Below are positions 7,523-17,399 of a stretch of DNA of 39,738 nucleotides, in pieces. The DNA comes from an uncultured Gammaproteobacteria bacterium (lineage in GTDB: Bacteria > Pseudomonadota > Gammaproteobacteria > GCA-001735895): the NCBI GenBank assembly GCA_937936805.1, contig CALDDP010000149.1, positions 1 through 39,738 of the forward strand, in the 5' to 3' direction. The translations under genes and the position numbers were made by a program. The notes beneath the pieces were generated by a model that was given only the letters and a program-made list of their open reading frames with translations, ran no database searches and had not been told where the DNA came from. The stretch's first letter is position 1. The number at the start of each line of letters is the position of its first letter.

Positions 7523-9274
7523 GTGGAATTATCGGGTTCAGAAATAATAATCCAGTTTTTGAAGGACGAAGGTGTGGAACATGTCTTCGGTTACCCGGGT
7601 GGTGCTGTATTGCATATTTACGATGCAATACAGAAACAGGACGATGTAAAACATATCCTGGTGCGCCATGAACAGGGCGCTTCGCATGCCGCCGACGGAT
7701 ACGCACGCGCTACCGGAAAACCGGGTGTTTGCCTGGTAACCTCCGGACCGGGTGCGACCAATGCCGTTACCGGCATCGCCACGGCCTTCATGGATTCGAT
7801 CCCCCTGGTCGTGATCACCGGACAGGTTCCCAGCCACGCAATCGGCAGCGACGCTTTCCAGGAAGTCGATGCGGTCGGCATCACGCGTGCCTGCGTCAAG
7901 CATAATTTCCTGGTCAAGGATTTGAACAAACTCGCGGAAACACTGAAAAAGGCTTTTTATGTCGCGACTACCGGGCGCCCGGGGCCGGTCGTCGTTGATA
8001 TTCCTAAAGACATCACCGCTCCGCATATTAAAATCCCCTATGAATACCCGGAAAATATCAAGCTGCGCTCGTATAATCCGAACTTCAAGGGCCATCCTCG
8101 CCAGATAAAGCGCGCCGTCGATTTACTGCTCAATGCCAAGCGTCCGATGATTTACACCGGCGGTGGCATCATTCTGGATAATGCATCCGACGAACTGAGA
8201 ACCTTCGTGCGTAAGCTCGGCTACCCGATTACGCAAACCCTGATGGGTCTGGGCGCTTTCCCCGGAACCGACCCGCTGTTCATCGGCATGCTCGGCATGC
8301 ACGGCACTTACGAAGCCAATATGGCAATGCATGAATGCGATGTCCTGATCTGTATCGGCGCACGCTTCGACGATCGCATTACCGGTGTGACCAGCAAGTT
8401 CTGCCCTTATGCTCAAATCATTCATATCGATATTGACCCGGCATCGATTTCCAAGACGATCAACGCCGATATCCCAATTGTGGGCGGTGCCAAACAGGTG
8501 CTCAGCGAAATGAACAAGCTGCTCGACAGCGCGGAACCAGCAAGCAACCAGGCCGCGCTTGAAAGCTGGTGGAACACCATCAAATCATGGCAGGCGCAAA
8601 ACAGCTTTGCTTACGCGCAAAAGGGAGACCTGATCCAGCCACAGGCTGCTGTCGAGGAACTCTATCGAGTCACCGGGGGAGACGCCTATATCACCTCGGA
8701 TGTCGGCCAGCACCAGATGTTTGCCGCACAGTTCTACCCTTTTGACGAGCCGCGCCGCTGGATCAATTCCGGTGGCCTCGGCACGATGGGTTTCGGCCTG
8801 CCCGCAGCTATGGGCGTCAAACTGGCCTTCCCCGACAAGGACGTTGCCTGCGTAACCGGTGAAGGCAGTATCCAGATGTGTATCCAGGAACTATCCACCT
8901 GCCTGCAGTACGATCTGCCGGTCAAGATTATCAATCTGAATAACCGTTATCTTGGCATGGTGCGTCAGTGGCAGGAGTTCTTCTATGAGAAGCGTTATTC
9001 ACATGTTTACATGGATTCCCTGCCTGATTTCGTCAAACTCACCGAGGCTTACGGGCACGTTGGTATCCGCGTCGATCATCCTGACGATTTACATGACGCG
9101 ATGCAAGAAGCCTTCAAGCTGAAAGACCGAACCGTCTTCCTCGATATCATTACTGACCAGGAAGCTAATGTTTATCCGATGATATCTGCCGGCAAAGCCC
9201 ATAATGAAATGGATATTTCTCCACTGCAGCAGGAAGTACAGGCATCCTTGAAAGCAAAAGGAGAACTGGTTTAA
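7523..9274 (+). CDS. ilvB: Acetolactate synthase, large (catalytic) subunit
   Basis: Thiamine-diphosphate enzyme for the first common step of Val/Leu/Ile synthesis: two pyruvates to acetolactate, or pyruvate plus 2-oxobutyrate. The 583-residue protein has the catalytic glutamate at about residue 50 (VRHEQGASHAADGYARA), the central FAD/nucleotide domain, and a C-terminal TPP domain. The Mg/TPP motif reads GEGSIQM where E. coli AHASes have GDGS; from memory this Asp-to-Glu form also occurs in Pseudomonas-type enzymes, so it is probably not a defect. The start is GTG at 7523 with GAGG 5 nt upstream. It overlaps ilvH by 1 nt (TAATG). IlvI (isozyme III) is the equally fitting name. Confidence 0.96.
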   Translation: MELSGSEIIIQFLKDEGVEHVFGYPGGAVLHIYDAIQKQDDVKHILVRHEQGASHAADGYARATGKPGVCLVTSGPGATNAVTGIATAFMDSIPLVVITGQVPSHAIGSDAFQEVDAVGITRACVKHNFLVKDLNKLAETLKKAFYVATTGRPGPVVVDIPKDITAPHIKIPYEYPENIKLRSYNPNFKGHPRQIKRAVDLLLNAKRPMIYTGGGIILDNASDELRTFVRKLGYPITQTLMGLGAFPGTDPLFIGMLGMHGTYEANMAMHECDVLICIGARFDDRITGVTSKFCPYAQIIHIDIDPASISKTINADIPIVGGAKQVLSEMNKLLDSAEPASNQAALESWWNTIKSWQAQNSFAYAQKGDLIQPQAAVEELYRVTGGDAYITSDVGQHQMFAAQFYPFDEPRRWINSGGLGTMGFGLPAAMGVKLAFPDKDVACVTGEGSIQMCIQELSTCLQYDLPVKIINLNNRYLGMVRQWQEFFYEKRYSHVYMDSLPDFVKLTEAYGHVGIRVDHPDDLHDAMQEAFKLKDRTVFLDIITDQEANVYPMISAGKAHNEMDISPLQQEVQASLKAKGELV

Positions 9275-9768
9275 TGCGACACATTATTTCTTTGCTGGTC
9301 GAGAATGAGTCCGGTGCACTATCTCGGATTTCCGGATTGTTCTCCGCGCGCGGCTATAATATTGAATCGCTGACTGTAGCCACCACGGAAGACCAGACGC
9401 TATCCCGAATGACCATCATTACGGTGGGCTCCGATCGCATCATCGAGCAGATATCCAAGCAACTCAATAAGCTGGTGGACGTGGTCAAACTGCAGGACTT
9501 TACCGAAGGCAACTTCATCGAGCGCGAAATGATGTTCGTCAAGGTCAGGGCCGAGGGTGACTCGCAGCGTGCCGAAGTCAAACGTCTCTCCGACATATTC
9601 CGCGCGCGCATCATCGATGTGACTGATACAACGTTCTGCATCGAGCTCACCGGGTCGGGAGACAAGCTCGACGCATATATCAGGTCCATGCACGAAAACA
9701 ATATAATCGAAGTTGTACGCTCTGGCTCGATGGGTATATTACGTGGAGAAAAAGCGCTTACCCTCTAG
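9274..9768 (+). CDS. ilvH: Acetolactate synthase, small (regulatory) subunit
   Basis: The ACT-domain regulatory partner of the acetolactate synthase catalytic subunit, which confers valine feedback inhibition. The 164-residue length matches IlvH of the III isozyme. The N-terminal ACT domain (MRHIISLLVENESGALSRISGLFSARGYNIESLTVA) contains the LxxENxxGAL effector-binding segment, and the C-terminal domain spans about residues 80-160. The ATG shares one base with the ilvB stop, so the two subunits are probably made in a coupled way. ilvC follows after 60 bp. Confidence 0.96.
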   Translation: MRHIISLLVENESGALSRISGLFSARGYNIESLTVATTEDQTLSRMTIITVGSDRIIEQISKQLNKLVDVVKLQDFTEGNFIEREMMFVKVRAEGDSQRAEVKRLSDIFRARIIDVTDTTFCIELTGSGDKLDAYIRSMHENNIIEVVRSGSMGILRGEKALTL

Positions 9769-9816
9769 TTCCGGACATAAAACATTTTCTATAACAACAC
9801 AATTAACCAGGTGTGA

Positions 9817-10845
<1,029 letters not shown>

Positions 10846-10852
10846 CAGCGCC

Positions 10853-10873
10853 GGCGGGCGCCGTGCGCCCGCC
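10853..10873. promoter_or_regulatory. Perfect GC-rich hairpin between ilvC and pssA
   Basis: GGCGGGCGC (10853-10861) and GCGCCCGCC (10865-10873) form a perfect 9-bp stem with a 3-nt CGT loop. It starts 7 nt after the ilvC stop and ends 8 nt before the pssA ATG. There is no following T-run, so it is not a classical terminator. It occupies the place of a Shine-Dalgarno for pssA and could protect the upstream mRNA 3' end or lower pssA translation. Confidence 0.6.
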
Positions 10874-10881
10874 TGACTAAT

Positions 10882-11682
10882 ATGGACGACAGCAACCCCA
10901 AAGAAACCCGCAAGAACATGCGCAAAGGCATTTTCCTGCTGCCTAACATGTTTACCACGGCGGCGTTATTTGCCGGGTTCTACGCCATTATTGCCGCGAT
11001 GAACGGGCGTTTCGAAGTTGCTGCAATTGCCATCTTCCTGGCCGGCTTGCTCGACGGCCTCGATGGCCGCGTGGCTCGCATGACCAACACCCAGTCAGCT
11101 TTCGGAGCCGAGTACGACAGTCTCTCTGATATGGTCTCGTTCGGTGTTGCACCGGCACTTATCGTATACCTGTGGTCATTAGTTCACCTGCGTGAAGTAT
11201 CGACTTTCATGGGCAAGCTGGGCTGGCTGGCGGCATTCATCTTTGCAACCTGCGCCGCGCTGCGACTGGCGCGTTTTAACACCCAGATCGGCGTCGCCGA
11301 CAAACGTTATTTTCAGGGCCTTGCCAGCCCCGCCGCGGCCGGAGTGGTGATGGGCGCTGTCTGGGTCTGTGAAAGCTACCATATACTCGGCTCGGACATC
11401 CCCTACGCGGCTCTGGTACTGACACTTGCAGCCGGCACGCTGATGGTTTCGAGGTTTTCCTACTATAGTTTCAAGGATCTCGATTTACGCGAACGGGTAC
11501 CTTTCGTGACCCTGCTGTTAGTAGTGCTGGTGTTTGTTTTCCTGTCGATCGAGACCGCGATCGTTTTATTTTCATTTTTCTTCCTCTACATGTTATCGGG
11601 ACCGATCGTTTCCCTGTTCCGCTGGAATCGAAAGCGTATGCGCCAGTCAGATCCTAAAGAAAAGGCGACCTCTAAACAGTAG
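10882..11682 (+). CDS. pssA: CDP-diacylglycerol-serine O-phosphatidyltransferase
   Basis: Makes phosphatidylserine from CDP-diacylglycerol and serine in the inner membrane, the route to phosphatidylethanolamine. The 266-residue protein carries the CDP-alcohol phosphotransferase signature DGLDGRVAR...GAEYDSLSD (residues 58-83), with several hydrophobic membrane helices around and after it. This is the membrane-embedded (subclass II) type, unlike the peripheral E. coli PssA. The ilvIHC-pssA order is the one known from Pseudomonas. The C-terminus is basic (WNRKRMRQSDPKEKATSKQ). The start lies next to a strong hairpin without a visible Shine-Dalgarno; ATG at 10918 is a possible alternative. Confidence 0.93.
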   Translation: MDDSNPKETRKNMRKGIFLLPNMFTTAALFAGFYAIIAAMNGRFEVAAIAIFLAGLLDGLDGRVARMTNTQSAFGAEYDSLSDMVSFGVAPALIVYLWSLVHLREVSTFMGKLGWLAAFIFATCAALRLARFNTQIGVADKRYFQGLASPAAAGVVMGAVWVCESYHILGSDIPYAALVLTLAAGTLMVSRFSYYSFKDLDLRERVPFVTLLLVVLVFVFLSIETAIVLFSFFFLYMLSGPIVSLFRWNRKRMRQSDPKEKATSKQ

Positions 11683-11696
11683 GCCGGATTTTTTAC

Positions 11697-11725
11697 TTGG
11701 CAAGCTTGCCCGAGTTGGCTATATT
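11697..11725 (+). promoter_or_regulatory. Predicted sigma-70 promoter for the leuA leader
   Basis: TTGGCA (11697-11702, 5/6 match to TTGACA), a 17-nt spacer, and TATATT (11720-11725, 5/6 match to TATAAT). Transcription would begin about 7 nt later, on or next to the A of the ATG at 11733. The promoter sits 15 bp after the pssA stop, so leuA would have its own transcript with a leader of about 177 nt. Confidence 0.6.
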
Positions 11726-11732
11726 TCTTCGC

Positions 11733-11834
11733 ATGCAATTCCGCTACGCCAGTTTTCAGCTACCCTCTCCAACCAGCCCGAGATTCCTGCCTGCTCGCCT
11801 GCTGCTATCTCAGCCACTCACTCTGCTGCCTTAG
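11733..11834 (+). CDS. Putative leucine-rich leader peptide of leuA
   Basis: A 33-codon ORF, too short for the ORF track, runs from ATG 11733 to TAG 11834. It has eight leucines, six of them crowded into the end (RLLLSQPLTLLP). No Shine-Dalgarno is visible, but the predicted transcription start coincides with its ATG, which would make it leaderless. Leader peptides rich in the pathway end-product are the classic sensor of ribosome-mediated attenuation, and leuA is the first committed leucine gene. The last leucine codons and the stop lie inside a hairpin. The supporting pattern is consistent, but translation is not proven. Confidence 0.5.
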   Translation: MQFRYASFQLPSPTSPRFLPARLLLSQPLTLLP

Positions 11835-11850
11835 GGCAGAACAGAGAATC
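11782..11850 (+). promoter_or_regulatory. Alternative hairpins of the leuA leader (attenuator candidate)
   Basis: CTCTGCTGCC (11821-11830) can pair with GGCAG-AA-CAGAG (11835-11846) around a TTAG loop, covering the last Leu codons and the stop of the leader ORF. GATTCCTGCC (11782-11791) can instead pair with GGCAG and GAATC (11835-11850). The two structures exclude each other, as attenuator folds do. No U-run follows, so the outcome might be set by Rho or by access to the leuA ribosome site rather than by an intrinsic terminator. Confidence 0.4.
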
Positions 11851-11909
11851 CTGACGAGGGCAAACGTGAAATCAACCATATTTATAACGTTCAGACAAAC
11901 GAGATAGCA

Positions 11910-13457
11910 ATGAACAAAAGCAAGTTAATTATTTTTGACACCACTTTGCGCGACGGCGAGCAAAGTCCGGGTGCCTCGATGACACGCGACGAAAAAGTTC
12001 GTATCGCGCGCGCCCTCGAGCTGATGAAAGTCGACATCATCGAAGCCGGTTTTCCGATCGCCAGTGACGGTGATTTCGAATCGGTGAAGGCAGTTGCCAA
12101 AATCATCAAAGACAGTACCGTGTGTGGATTGGCACGTGCCAAACAGGTGGATATCGAACGTGCCGGAGAAGCGATTAAAGCGGCTAATTCGGGGCGCATT
12201 CATACTTTTCTTGCGACTTCGCCGATTCACATGCAACACAAATTGCGCATGCAGCCGGACGAGGTGGTGGAAGCCGCGGTGTCGTCAATACGCATGGCAC
12301 GGCAGTATACCGATGACATCGAGTTTTCACCGGAAGACGCGGGACGCTCTGAACCCGACTTTCTATGTCGAGTAATCGAAGCGGTGATAGATGCGGGGGC
12401 TACCACCATCAATATCCCGGACACGGTCGGTTATAATGTGCCGCACCAGTTCGGTGACCTGATCCGGCACCTGATCGAACGGGTTCCGAATTCGGACAGG
12501 GCTGTCTTTTCCGTACATTGTCACAATGACCTGGGCCTGGCAGTCGGTAACTCATTGTCAGCAGTACTGAACGGGGCACGCCAGGTGGAATGCACGATAA
12601 ATGGACTCGGTGAGCGGGCCGGTAACGCATCGCTGGAAGAGATCGTCATGGCGGTGCGTACCAGGCAGGATATTTTCCCCTGCGATACCGACCTGGACAC
12701 CACGCAAATCATGAATTGCTCGAAGATGGTTTCAGGCATTACCGGATTCAACGTGCAGCCCAACAAGGCGATTGTCGGCGCCAATGCGTTCGCACATGAA
12801 TCCGGCATTCACCAGGATGGAATCTTGAAGTCGCGCGAGACTTACGAAATCATGCGTGCCCAGGATGTTGGCTGGACCACTAACAAGCTGGTGCTGGGCA
12901 AACACTCCGGCCGAAATGCCTTCAAGACCCGTATGGCGGAACTGAATATCGAGTTCCCTTCCGAGGAAGATCTGAACGAGGTATTTGCACGCTTCAAGGA
13001 ACTGGCAGACAAGAAACACGATATTTTCGATGAAGATTTGCTCGCACTGGTGAATGAAGCCACTTTCGAAACCGAAAATGAAAACATTAAACTGGTCAGC
13101 CTCAGGGTTTGCTGCGAAACCGGCGAAACACCATCTGCCACCATGACTCTCAATATCAATGGTAAGGAACAGCAGGCCGTGGCCAGTGGGGACGGCCCGG
13201 TTGACGCATGTTTCAAGGCAATTGAAAAGCTGACCGAGACCGGGGTCAAGCTCCAGCTCTACTCGGTAAACGCGATAACCACCGGAACTGATTCGCAGGG
13301 TGAAGTCACCGTCAGAGTTGAAAAAGACGGGCAGGTTATTAACGGACAAGGTGCGGATACGGATATCGTCATCGCTTCGGCCAAGTCCTACATCAATGCG
13401 TTGAACAAGGTTGTCAACCGCACGGGTCGAACCCATCCCCAGCTGGGAGATGTGTAA
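11910..13457 (+). CDS. leuA: 2-isopropylmalate synthase
   Basis: Condenses acetyl-CoA with 2-oxoisovalerate, the first committed step of leucine synthesis. The 515-residue protein has the N-terminal TIM-barrel with [15 protein letters not shown] (metal-binding Asp and catalytic Arg), the HxH metal motif in [15 protein letters not shown], and [13 protein letters not shown]. The C-terminal leucine-sensing dimer domain spans about residues 380-510. The overall length matches the bacterial LeuA1 form. A leader ORF and alternative hairpins lie upstream. The ATG at 11910 has GAGA about 6 nt upstream. The UDG gene follows after 6 nt. Confidence 0.97.
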   Translation: MNKSKLIIFDTTLRDGEQSPGASMTRDEKVRIARALELMKVDIIEAGFPIASDGDFESVKAVAKIIKDSTVCGLARAKQVDIERAGEAIKAANSGRIHTFLATSPIHMQHKLRMQPDEVVEAAVSSIRMARQYTDDIEFSPEDAGRSEPDFLCRVIEAVIDAGATTINIPDTVGYNVPHQFGDLIRHLIERVPNSDRAVFSVHCHNDLGLAVGNSLSAVLNGARQVECTINGLGERAGNASLEEIVMAVRTRQDIFPCDTDLDTTQIMNCSKMVSGITGFNVQPNKAIVGANAFAHESGIHQDGILKSRETYEIMRAQDVGWTTNKLVLGKHSGRNAFKTRMAELNIEFPSEEDLNEVFARFKELADKKHDIFDEDLLALVNEATFETENENIKLVSLRVCCETGETPSATMTLNINGKEQQAVASGDGPVDACFKAIEKLTETGVKLQLYSVNAITTGTDSQGEVTVRVEKDGQVINGQGADTDIVIASAKSYINALNKVVNRTGRTHPQLGDV

Positions 13458-13463
13458 CCGTCG

Positions 13464-14345
13464 ATGTTGACTACCCGGCAACAACACTGCCTCAGGGGAA
13501 TCGGTATCGACCTGTGGACCGAACGCGAGGTAAACAGCGGCAGCGAGCCTGCTGCGAAGCCTGTTACCGATATCCTCAGCGTTACGGACCTGGAAGATAT
13601 CCGCCGTTTCCAAAACGGGGACAGACCACGTTTATCCGGGCAGATCGAAGCGCCGACTAATCAGCCGCAAAACGGCGAATCAGATCTGGAAAAGCGTGAT
13701 CTGTCCCCTGTTTCGCCGCCTGAGGACCAGCCGAATACCGATGCCCTGCCCCCCAGCCCTGCGCCTGAGGTTGACGCCCCGGCCCCGGCAAAGCTGGATT
13801 CATGGGATGCGATCATCGAATCGATTCATCGATGCACTGCCTGTGAGCTGGCGCAAAACTGCACCCGCAAAGTACCGGGGGTTGGCAACCGCGAGGCCGA
13901 TTTGTTAATTGTCGGCGAAGGTCCCGGGCATGATGAAGATATCCGTGGTGAACCGTTCGTCGGACGTTCGGGCCAGTTACTCGATCGCATGCTGGCTGCA
14001 ATTGGCATTACCCGCGAGCAGGTCTACATTACCAATATTGTGAAATGCCGACCTCCTGACAACCGCGATCCGAAGCAACAGGAAGCGCAGCAATGTCGCT
14101 CCTTCCTCGAAGCACAGATAGAACAGCTTGCGCCAAAAGTGATTCTATCGGTTGGCCGCGTTTCGGCGCACAACCTGTTAGCCAGCAACCTGCCTGTCGG
14201 CAAGCTCATTCAGCAGGTGCACAGATTGCCGGGAACTGAAATTCCGCTCAAGGTTACCTACCATCCCGCCTATTTACTGCGTAATCCGTCTGCCAAGGCG
14301 ATCGCATGGCAGGACTTGAAACTGCTCCGCCAGATGCTGCAATGA
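13464..14345 (+). CDS. Family 4-type uracil-DNA glycosylase with N-terminal disordered extension
   Basis: Excises uracil from DNA, using a fold with a 4Fe-4S cluster. The catalytic domain fills about residues 112-293. The likely cluster ligands are Cys124 and Cys127 (CTAC), Cys195 (KCRPPDNRDP) and Cys211, with the spacing of the family. The active-site motif is GEGPGHDED (near 151-159) and the C-terminal motif is YHPAYLLRNP. Residues 1-20 form a short conserved-looking helix (RQQHCLRGIGIDLW), and about 30-110 are low-complexity, Pro/Asp-rich and probably disordered. The stop overlaps the rimI start (ATGA). Confidence 0.9.
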   Translation: MLTTRQQHCLRGIGIDLWTEREVNSGSEPAAKPVTDILSVTDLEDIRRFQNGDRPRLSGQIEAPTNQPQNGESDLEKRDLSPVSPPEDQPNTDALPPSPAPEVDAPAPAKLDSWDAIIESIHRCTACELAQNCTRKVPGVGNREADLLIVGEGPGHDEDIRGEPFVGRSGQLLDRMLAAIGITREQVYITNIVKCRPPDNRDPKQQEAQQCRSFLEAQIEQLAPKVILSVGRVSAHNLLASNLPVGKLIQQVHRLPGTEIPLKVTYHPAYLLRNPSAKAIAWQDLKLLRQMLQ

Positions 14346-14818
14346 GCAATCTCGACTTGTGGTTTCGGCGCATGACGCTTGGCGACGTCGAGCGGGTCAT
14401 GAAAGTCGAGCAGGAGGTTTACGAGTTTCCGTGGACCGAGAGGATTTTCAGCGACTGTATTCGAGTCGGTTATTACTGCTGGCTGGCACTGCAACAGCAA
14501 AACATCGTTGGTCATGCGGTAATCAGTGTTACCGCCGGTGAAAGCCACATGCTCAACCTGTCGATTGCCAGTAAGTACCAGGGTAAAGGCTTTGGCAGGC
14601 AGTTCATCGAGTTTCTGCTCAGCGAGGCGCAGGCGAAACAGGCGCGAACCATGTTACTGGAAGTTCGCCCCAGTAATACCGCGGCGATTAATTGCTATAA
14701 TGCGGCAGGATTTAACGAAATCGGATCCCGTAAAGATTATTACCCCGCCCGGGAAGGCCGGGAAGATGCATTACTTTTCGCAAGACAGATAGTTGCGACT
14801 GACGATGCCCTCAACTAG
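14342..14818 (+). CDS. rimI: Ribosomal protein S18-alanine N-acetyltransferase
   Basis: A GNAT-fold acetyltransferase of the RimI family, which acetylates the N-terminal alanine of ribosomal protein S18. The 158-residue product has the acetyl-CoA motif YQGKGFGRQFIEFLL, then LLEVRPSNTAAINCYNAAGFNEIGSRKDYYPA, a stretch typical of RimI, ending in REDALLFAR. The ATG at 14342 overlaps the UDG stop by 4 nt and gives the family N-terminus. The ORF-track start at 14306 would add 12 residues with no support. The UDG-rimI pairing also fits other gammaproteobacteria. Confidence 0.92.
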   Translation: MSNLDLWFRRMTLGDVERVMKVEQEVYEFPWTERIFSDCIRVGYYCWLALQQQNIVGHAVISVTAGESHMLNLSIASKYQGKGFGRQFIEFLLSEAQAKQARTMLLEVRPSNTAAINCYNAAGFNEIGSRKDYYPAREGREDALLFARQIVATDDALN

Positions 14819-14850
14819 CCGACCCTGATAAACCCTACTGGAATTAATAG

Positions 14851-16446
14851 ATGTCAGACATTGACGAAATGCGTCGACGCCGCACTTTTGCAATTATTTC
14901 GCACCCGGACGCCGGCAAGACCACAGTGACCGAGAAACTGTTGCTGTTCGGTAAAGCGATCCAGATGGCGGGTACAGTAAAGAGCCGCAAAGCGGCCAGG
15001 CATGCAACTTCCGACTGGATGGAACTGGAAAAGCAACGCGGCATCTCGGTTACTTCATCGGTGATGCAGTTCCCGTATCGCGACAGTATCATCAACCTGC
15101 TGGATACACCGGGACACGAGGATTTTTCTGAAGACACCTATCGCACCCTGACCGCGGTCGACTCTGCCCTGATGGTCATTGATTGCGCCAAGGGCGTCGA
15201 AGAACGAACGATCAAGTTAATGGACGTGTGCCGCCTGCGCGATACCCCGATTATTACTTTTATCAATAAACTCGATCGCGAGGGACGTGATCCTATCGAC
15301 CTGCTCGACGAAGTCGAAAAGGTACTTAGCATTAGCTGTGCACCCATTACCTGGCCAATCGGCATGGGTAAAAACCTGAAAGGCGTCTTTCATCTGCTTA
15401 ATGACTCGGTGCACCTGTTCTCAGCGAGTCATTCAGACAAGGTATCCTCGGGCGAAATCATCGAGGGACTGAATAACCCCAAACTCGATACAGTGTTAGG
15501 CGCGATGGCCGATGACTTTCGCGAGGAGATCGAACTGGTGCGCGGTGCTTCGAGTGAATTCGATCTCGACAGCTATCTTGCCGGCGAGCTGACGCCGGTT
15601 TTTTTTGGTTCGGCGATCAATAATTTTGGCATGGCCGAACTGCTCGATGCCTTTAACGAATATGCACCGTCACCGCGGCCACGTCCTACCAGGAGTCGCA
15701 TCGTTTCCCCTGAAGAGGACAAGCTTAGCGGTTTCGTTTTCAAAATCCAGGCCAATATGGACAAGCAACACCGTGATCGAATCGCCTTCATGCGGATCTG
15801 TTCCGGTAAATACACCCGCGGTATGAAAGTAAGGCATGTACGTCTTGGCAAGGACATGAAAATACCCGACGCTTTGACTTTTTTTGCCGCTGATCGAGGA
15901 CATGTTGAGGAAGCATTTACCGGTGATATCATCGGCATTCACAACCATGGCACCATCCGTATCGGCGACAGCTTCAGCCAGGGGGAACAACTTGCATTTA
16001 CCGGGATACCCAATTTTGCTCCGGAACTGTTCAGACGCGCGCAACTGAAAGACCCGCTCAAGATGAAGGCCTTGTTAAAAGGTTTGACCCAGTTGTGCGA
16101 GGAGGGCGCTACCCAGCTATTCCGGCCGCTTGCCAACAATGACCTGATCCTTGGTGCAGTCGGTATTTTGCAGTTCGACGTGGTTGCGCACCGGCTCAAG
16201 GATGAATATGGTGTCGACTGCCAGTTTGAAGCGGTCAACGTTAATACGGCGCGCTGGGTCTCCAGCAGCGACAACAAAAAACTCGAGGAATTCAAGGTAA
16301 AACTGCGCAGTAATCTCGCCCTGGACCACGCCGGCGATCTCGCTTACGTCGCACCTTCGCGGGTCAACCTGACGATGACGCAGGAGCGCTGGCCTGAAAT
16401 CGAGTTTCTCGCTACGCGTGAACACGGTGACTATGAAACAGACTAG
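14851..16446 (+). CDS. prfC: Peptide chain release factor 3
   Basis: A translational GTPase that recycles RF1/RF2 after termination. The 531-residue length fits RF3 (529 in E. coli). Visible GTPase motifs are [15 protein letters not shown] (P-loop, near residues 16-30), the switch I region with [20 protein letters not shown] (G3) and INKLDREG (G4). The C-terminal domains follow. GGAATT precedes the ATG at 14851. The 3' end overlaps the DUF3187-like gene by 14 nt. Confidence 0.97.
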   Translation: MSDIDEMRRRRTFAIISHPDAGKTTVTEKLLLFGKAIQMAGTVKSRKAARHATSDWMELEKQRGISVTSSVMQFPYRDSIINLLDTPGHEDFSEDTYRTLTAVDSALMVIDCAKGVEERTIKLMDVCRLRDTPIITFINKLDREGRDPIDLLDEVEKVLSISCAPITWPIGMGKNLKGVFHLLNDSVHLFSASHSDKVSSGEIIEGLNNPKLDTVLGAMADDFREEIELVRGASSEFDLDSYLAGELTPVFFGSAINNFGMAELLDAFNEYAPSPRPRPTRSRIVSPEEDKLSGFVFKIQANMDKQHRDRIAFMRICSGKYTRGMKVRHVRLGKDMKIPDALTFFAADRGHVEEAFTGDIIGIHNHGTIRIGDSFSQGEQLAFTGIPNFAPELFRRAQLKDPLKMKALLKGLTQLCEEGATQLFRPLANNDLILGAVGILQFDVVAHRLKDEYGVDCQFEAVNVNTARWVSSSDNKKLEEFKVKLRSNLALDHAGDLAYVAPSRVNLTMTQERWPEIEFLATREHGDYETD

Positions 16447-17395
16447 CGCGATCGCATTGCTTACCGGCATGCTGGCTTTTACCAGCAGCCATGCCGCGAA
16501 CACTGCCGCGGGTCTGGCTACGCGCGACCTCAACCCGATACTGCAACCTATCTATATACCCGCTTATACACCCTTCGGCAGCGGCGATGGCTGGCGCATC
16601 GACCATAGTGTATATGTAACCAATACCAGCCAGCTGGAAAGTGCAGGAGACGAATACCTGGCTCTCGATGTCGAAAATTATCGCTACGAACTGGGGCTTA
16701 GATACCGCAGGGATAACTGGCTCGGCCAGGTGAACGTACCTTTCATCGCCAACCGCGGTGGCGAACTCGACGGCGCCATAGACAGCTTTCATGATTTGTT
16801 CGGTTTGCCGGATGGCGATCGCAAAGACCTCCCGAAAGATGACATTAACGTGGAATACATCCGTGATGGCAAGGTCGAATATTCCCAGGACAGATCCAGT
16901 AGCGGTCTCGCCGACATCAGCATCGCGCTCGGCTACCAGCTGACCGAGGGAACCCGGTATTTCGTTGGTATCGAGCTACCCACCGGCTCTGAGTCCGATT
17001 ATAGCGGCAATGAAGCGTTCGATTTCGCGACCTGGTTGACGCACGCAATGCCAGTCAACAACGAAATGTCAATCTATGGCCTGTTCGGGGTAAGCTTTCC
17101 CGGCGACGACGGTAATCTGCAAGGGCTGCTCGTCGATGAAATCTGGGTTGCGCAACTGGGGACCCAGTATTTCTTCAATGACGGAATCGCTGGAACGGTT
17201 CAACTGGACTGGCATTCACAGGTTATCGACGACAGTGATTTAAAAGCCTTCGGCGACTCGCTGCAAATTCAGCTCGGCCTCGGTTTTCTCAAGCTGTTCG
17301 ACGATCATCGACTCGATCTGTTTTTCTCCGAGGACATCAAGGTCGAATCGGCACCTGATATCACTTTCGGCCTGCGCCTGGCGCGGGAGTTTTAA
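16433..17395 (+). CDS. DUF3187-like outer-membrane beta-barrel protein
   Basis: The 320-residue precursor starts [21 protein letters not shown] with a probable Sec signal cleaved after SHA. The mature part alternates polar and hydrophobic residues with many aromatic girdle residues and ends in a terminal aromatic (LRLAREF), as in outer-membrane barrels. The sequence resembles the DUF3187 family as I recall it ([19 protein letters not shown] near the mature N-terminus). The ATG at 16433, not the GTG at 16418, gives a proper signal peptide. It begins inside the last codons of prfC. The function is not known. It ends 4 bp from the convergent hydrolase-OsmC gene. Confidence 0.75.
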   Translation: MKQTSAIALLTGMLAFTSSHAANTAAGLATRDLNPILQPIYIPAYTPFGSGDGWRIDHSVYVTNTSQLESAGDEYLALDVENYRYELGLRYRRDNWLGQVNVPFIANRGGELDGAIDSFHDLFGLPDGDRKDLPKDDINVEYIRDGKVEYSQDRSSSGLADISIALGYQLTEGTRYFVGIELPTGSESDYSGNEAFDFATWLTHAMPVNNEMSIYGLFGVSFPGDDGNLQGLLVDEIWVAQLGTQYFFNDGIAGTVQLDWHSQVIDDSDLKAFGDSLQIQLGLGFLKLFDDHRLDLFFSEDIKVESAPDITFGLRLAREF

Positions 17396-17399
17396 GACA

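Noticed and set aside
8820-8890. GEGS instead of GDGS in the acetolactate synthase TPP motif as a sign of inactivity
   Set aside because: Glu can still bind the metal, the rest of the motif is intact, and I recall the same form in Pseudomonas-type enzymes; it is more likely a lineage variant.
12732-13613. 293-aa minus-strand ORF across leuA and the UDG gene
   Set aside because: It runs antisense to two clear genes, has no family resemblance and no ribosome site; such shadows are common opposite long coding regions.
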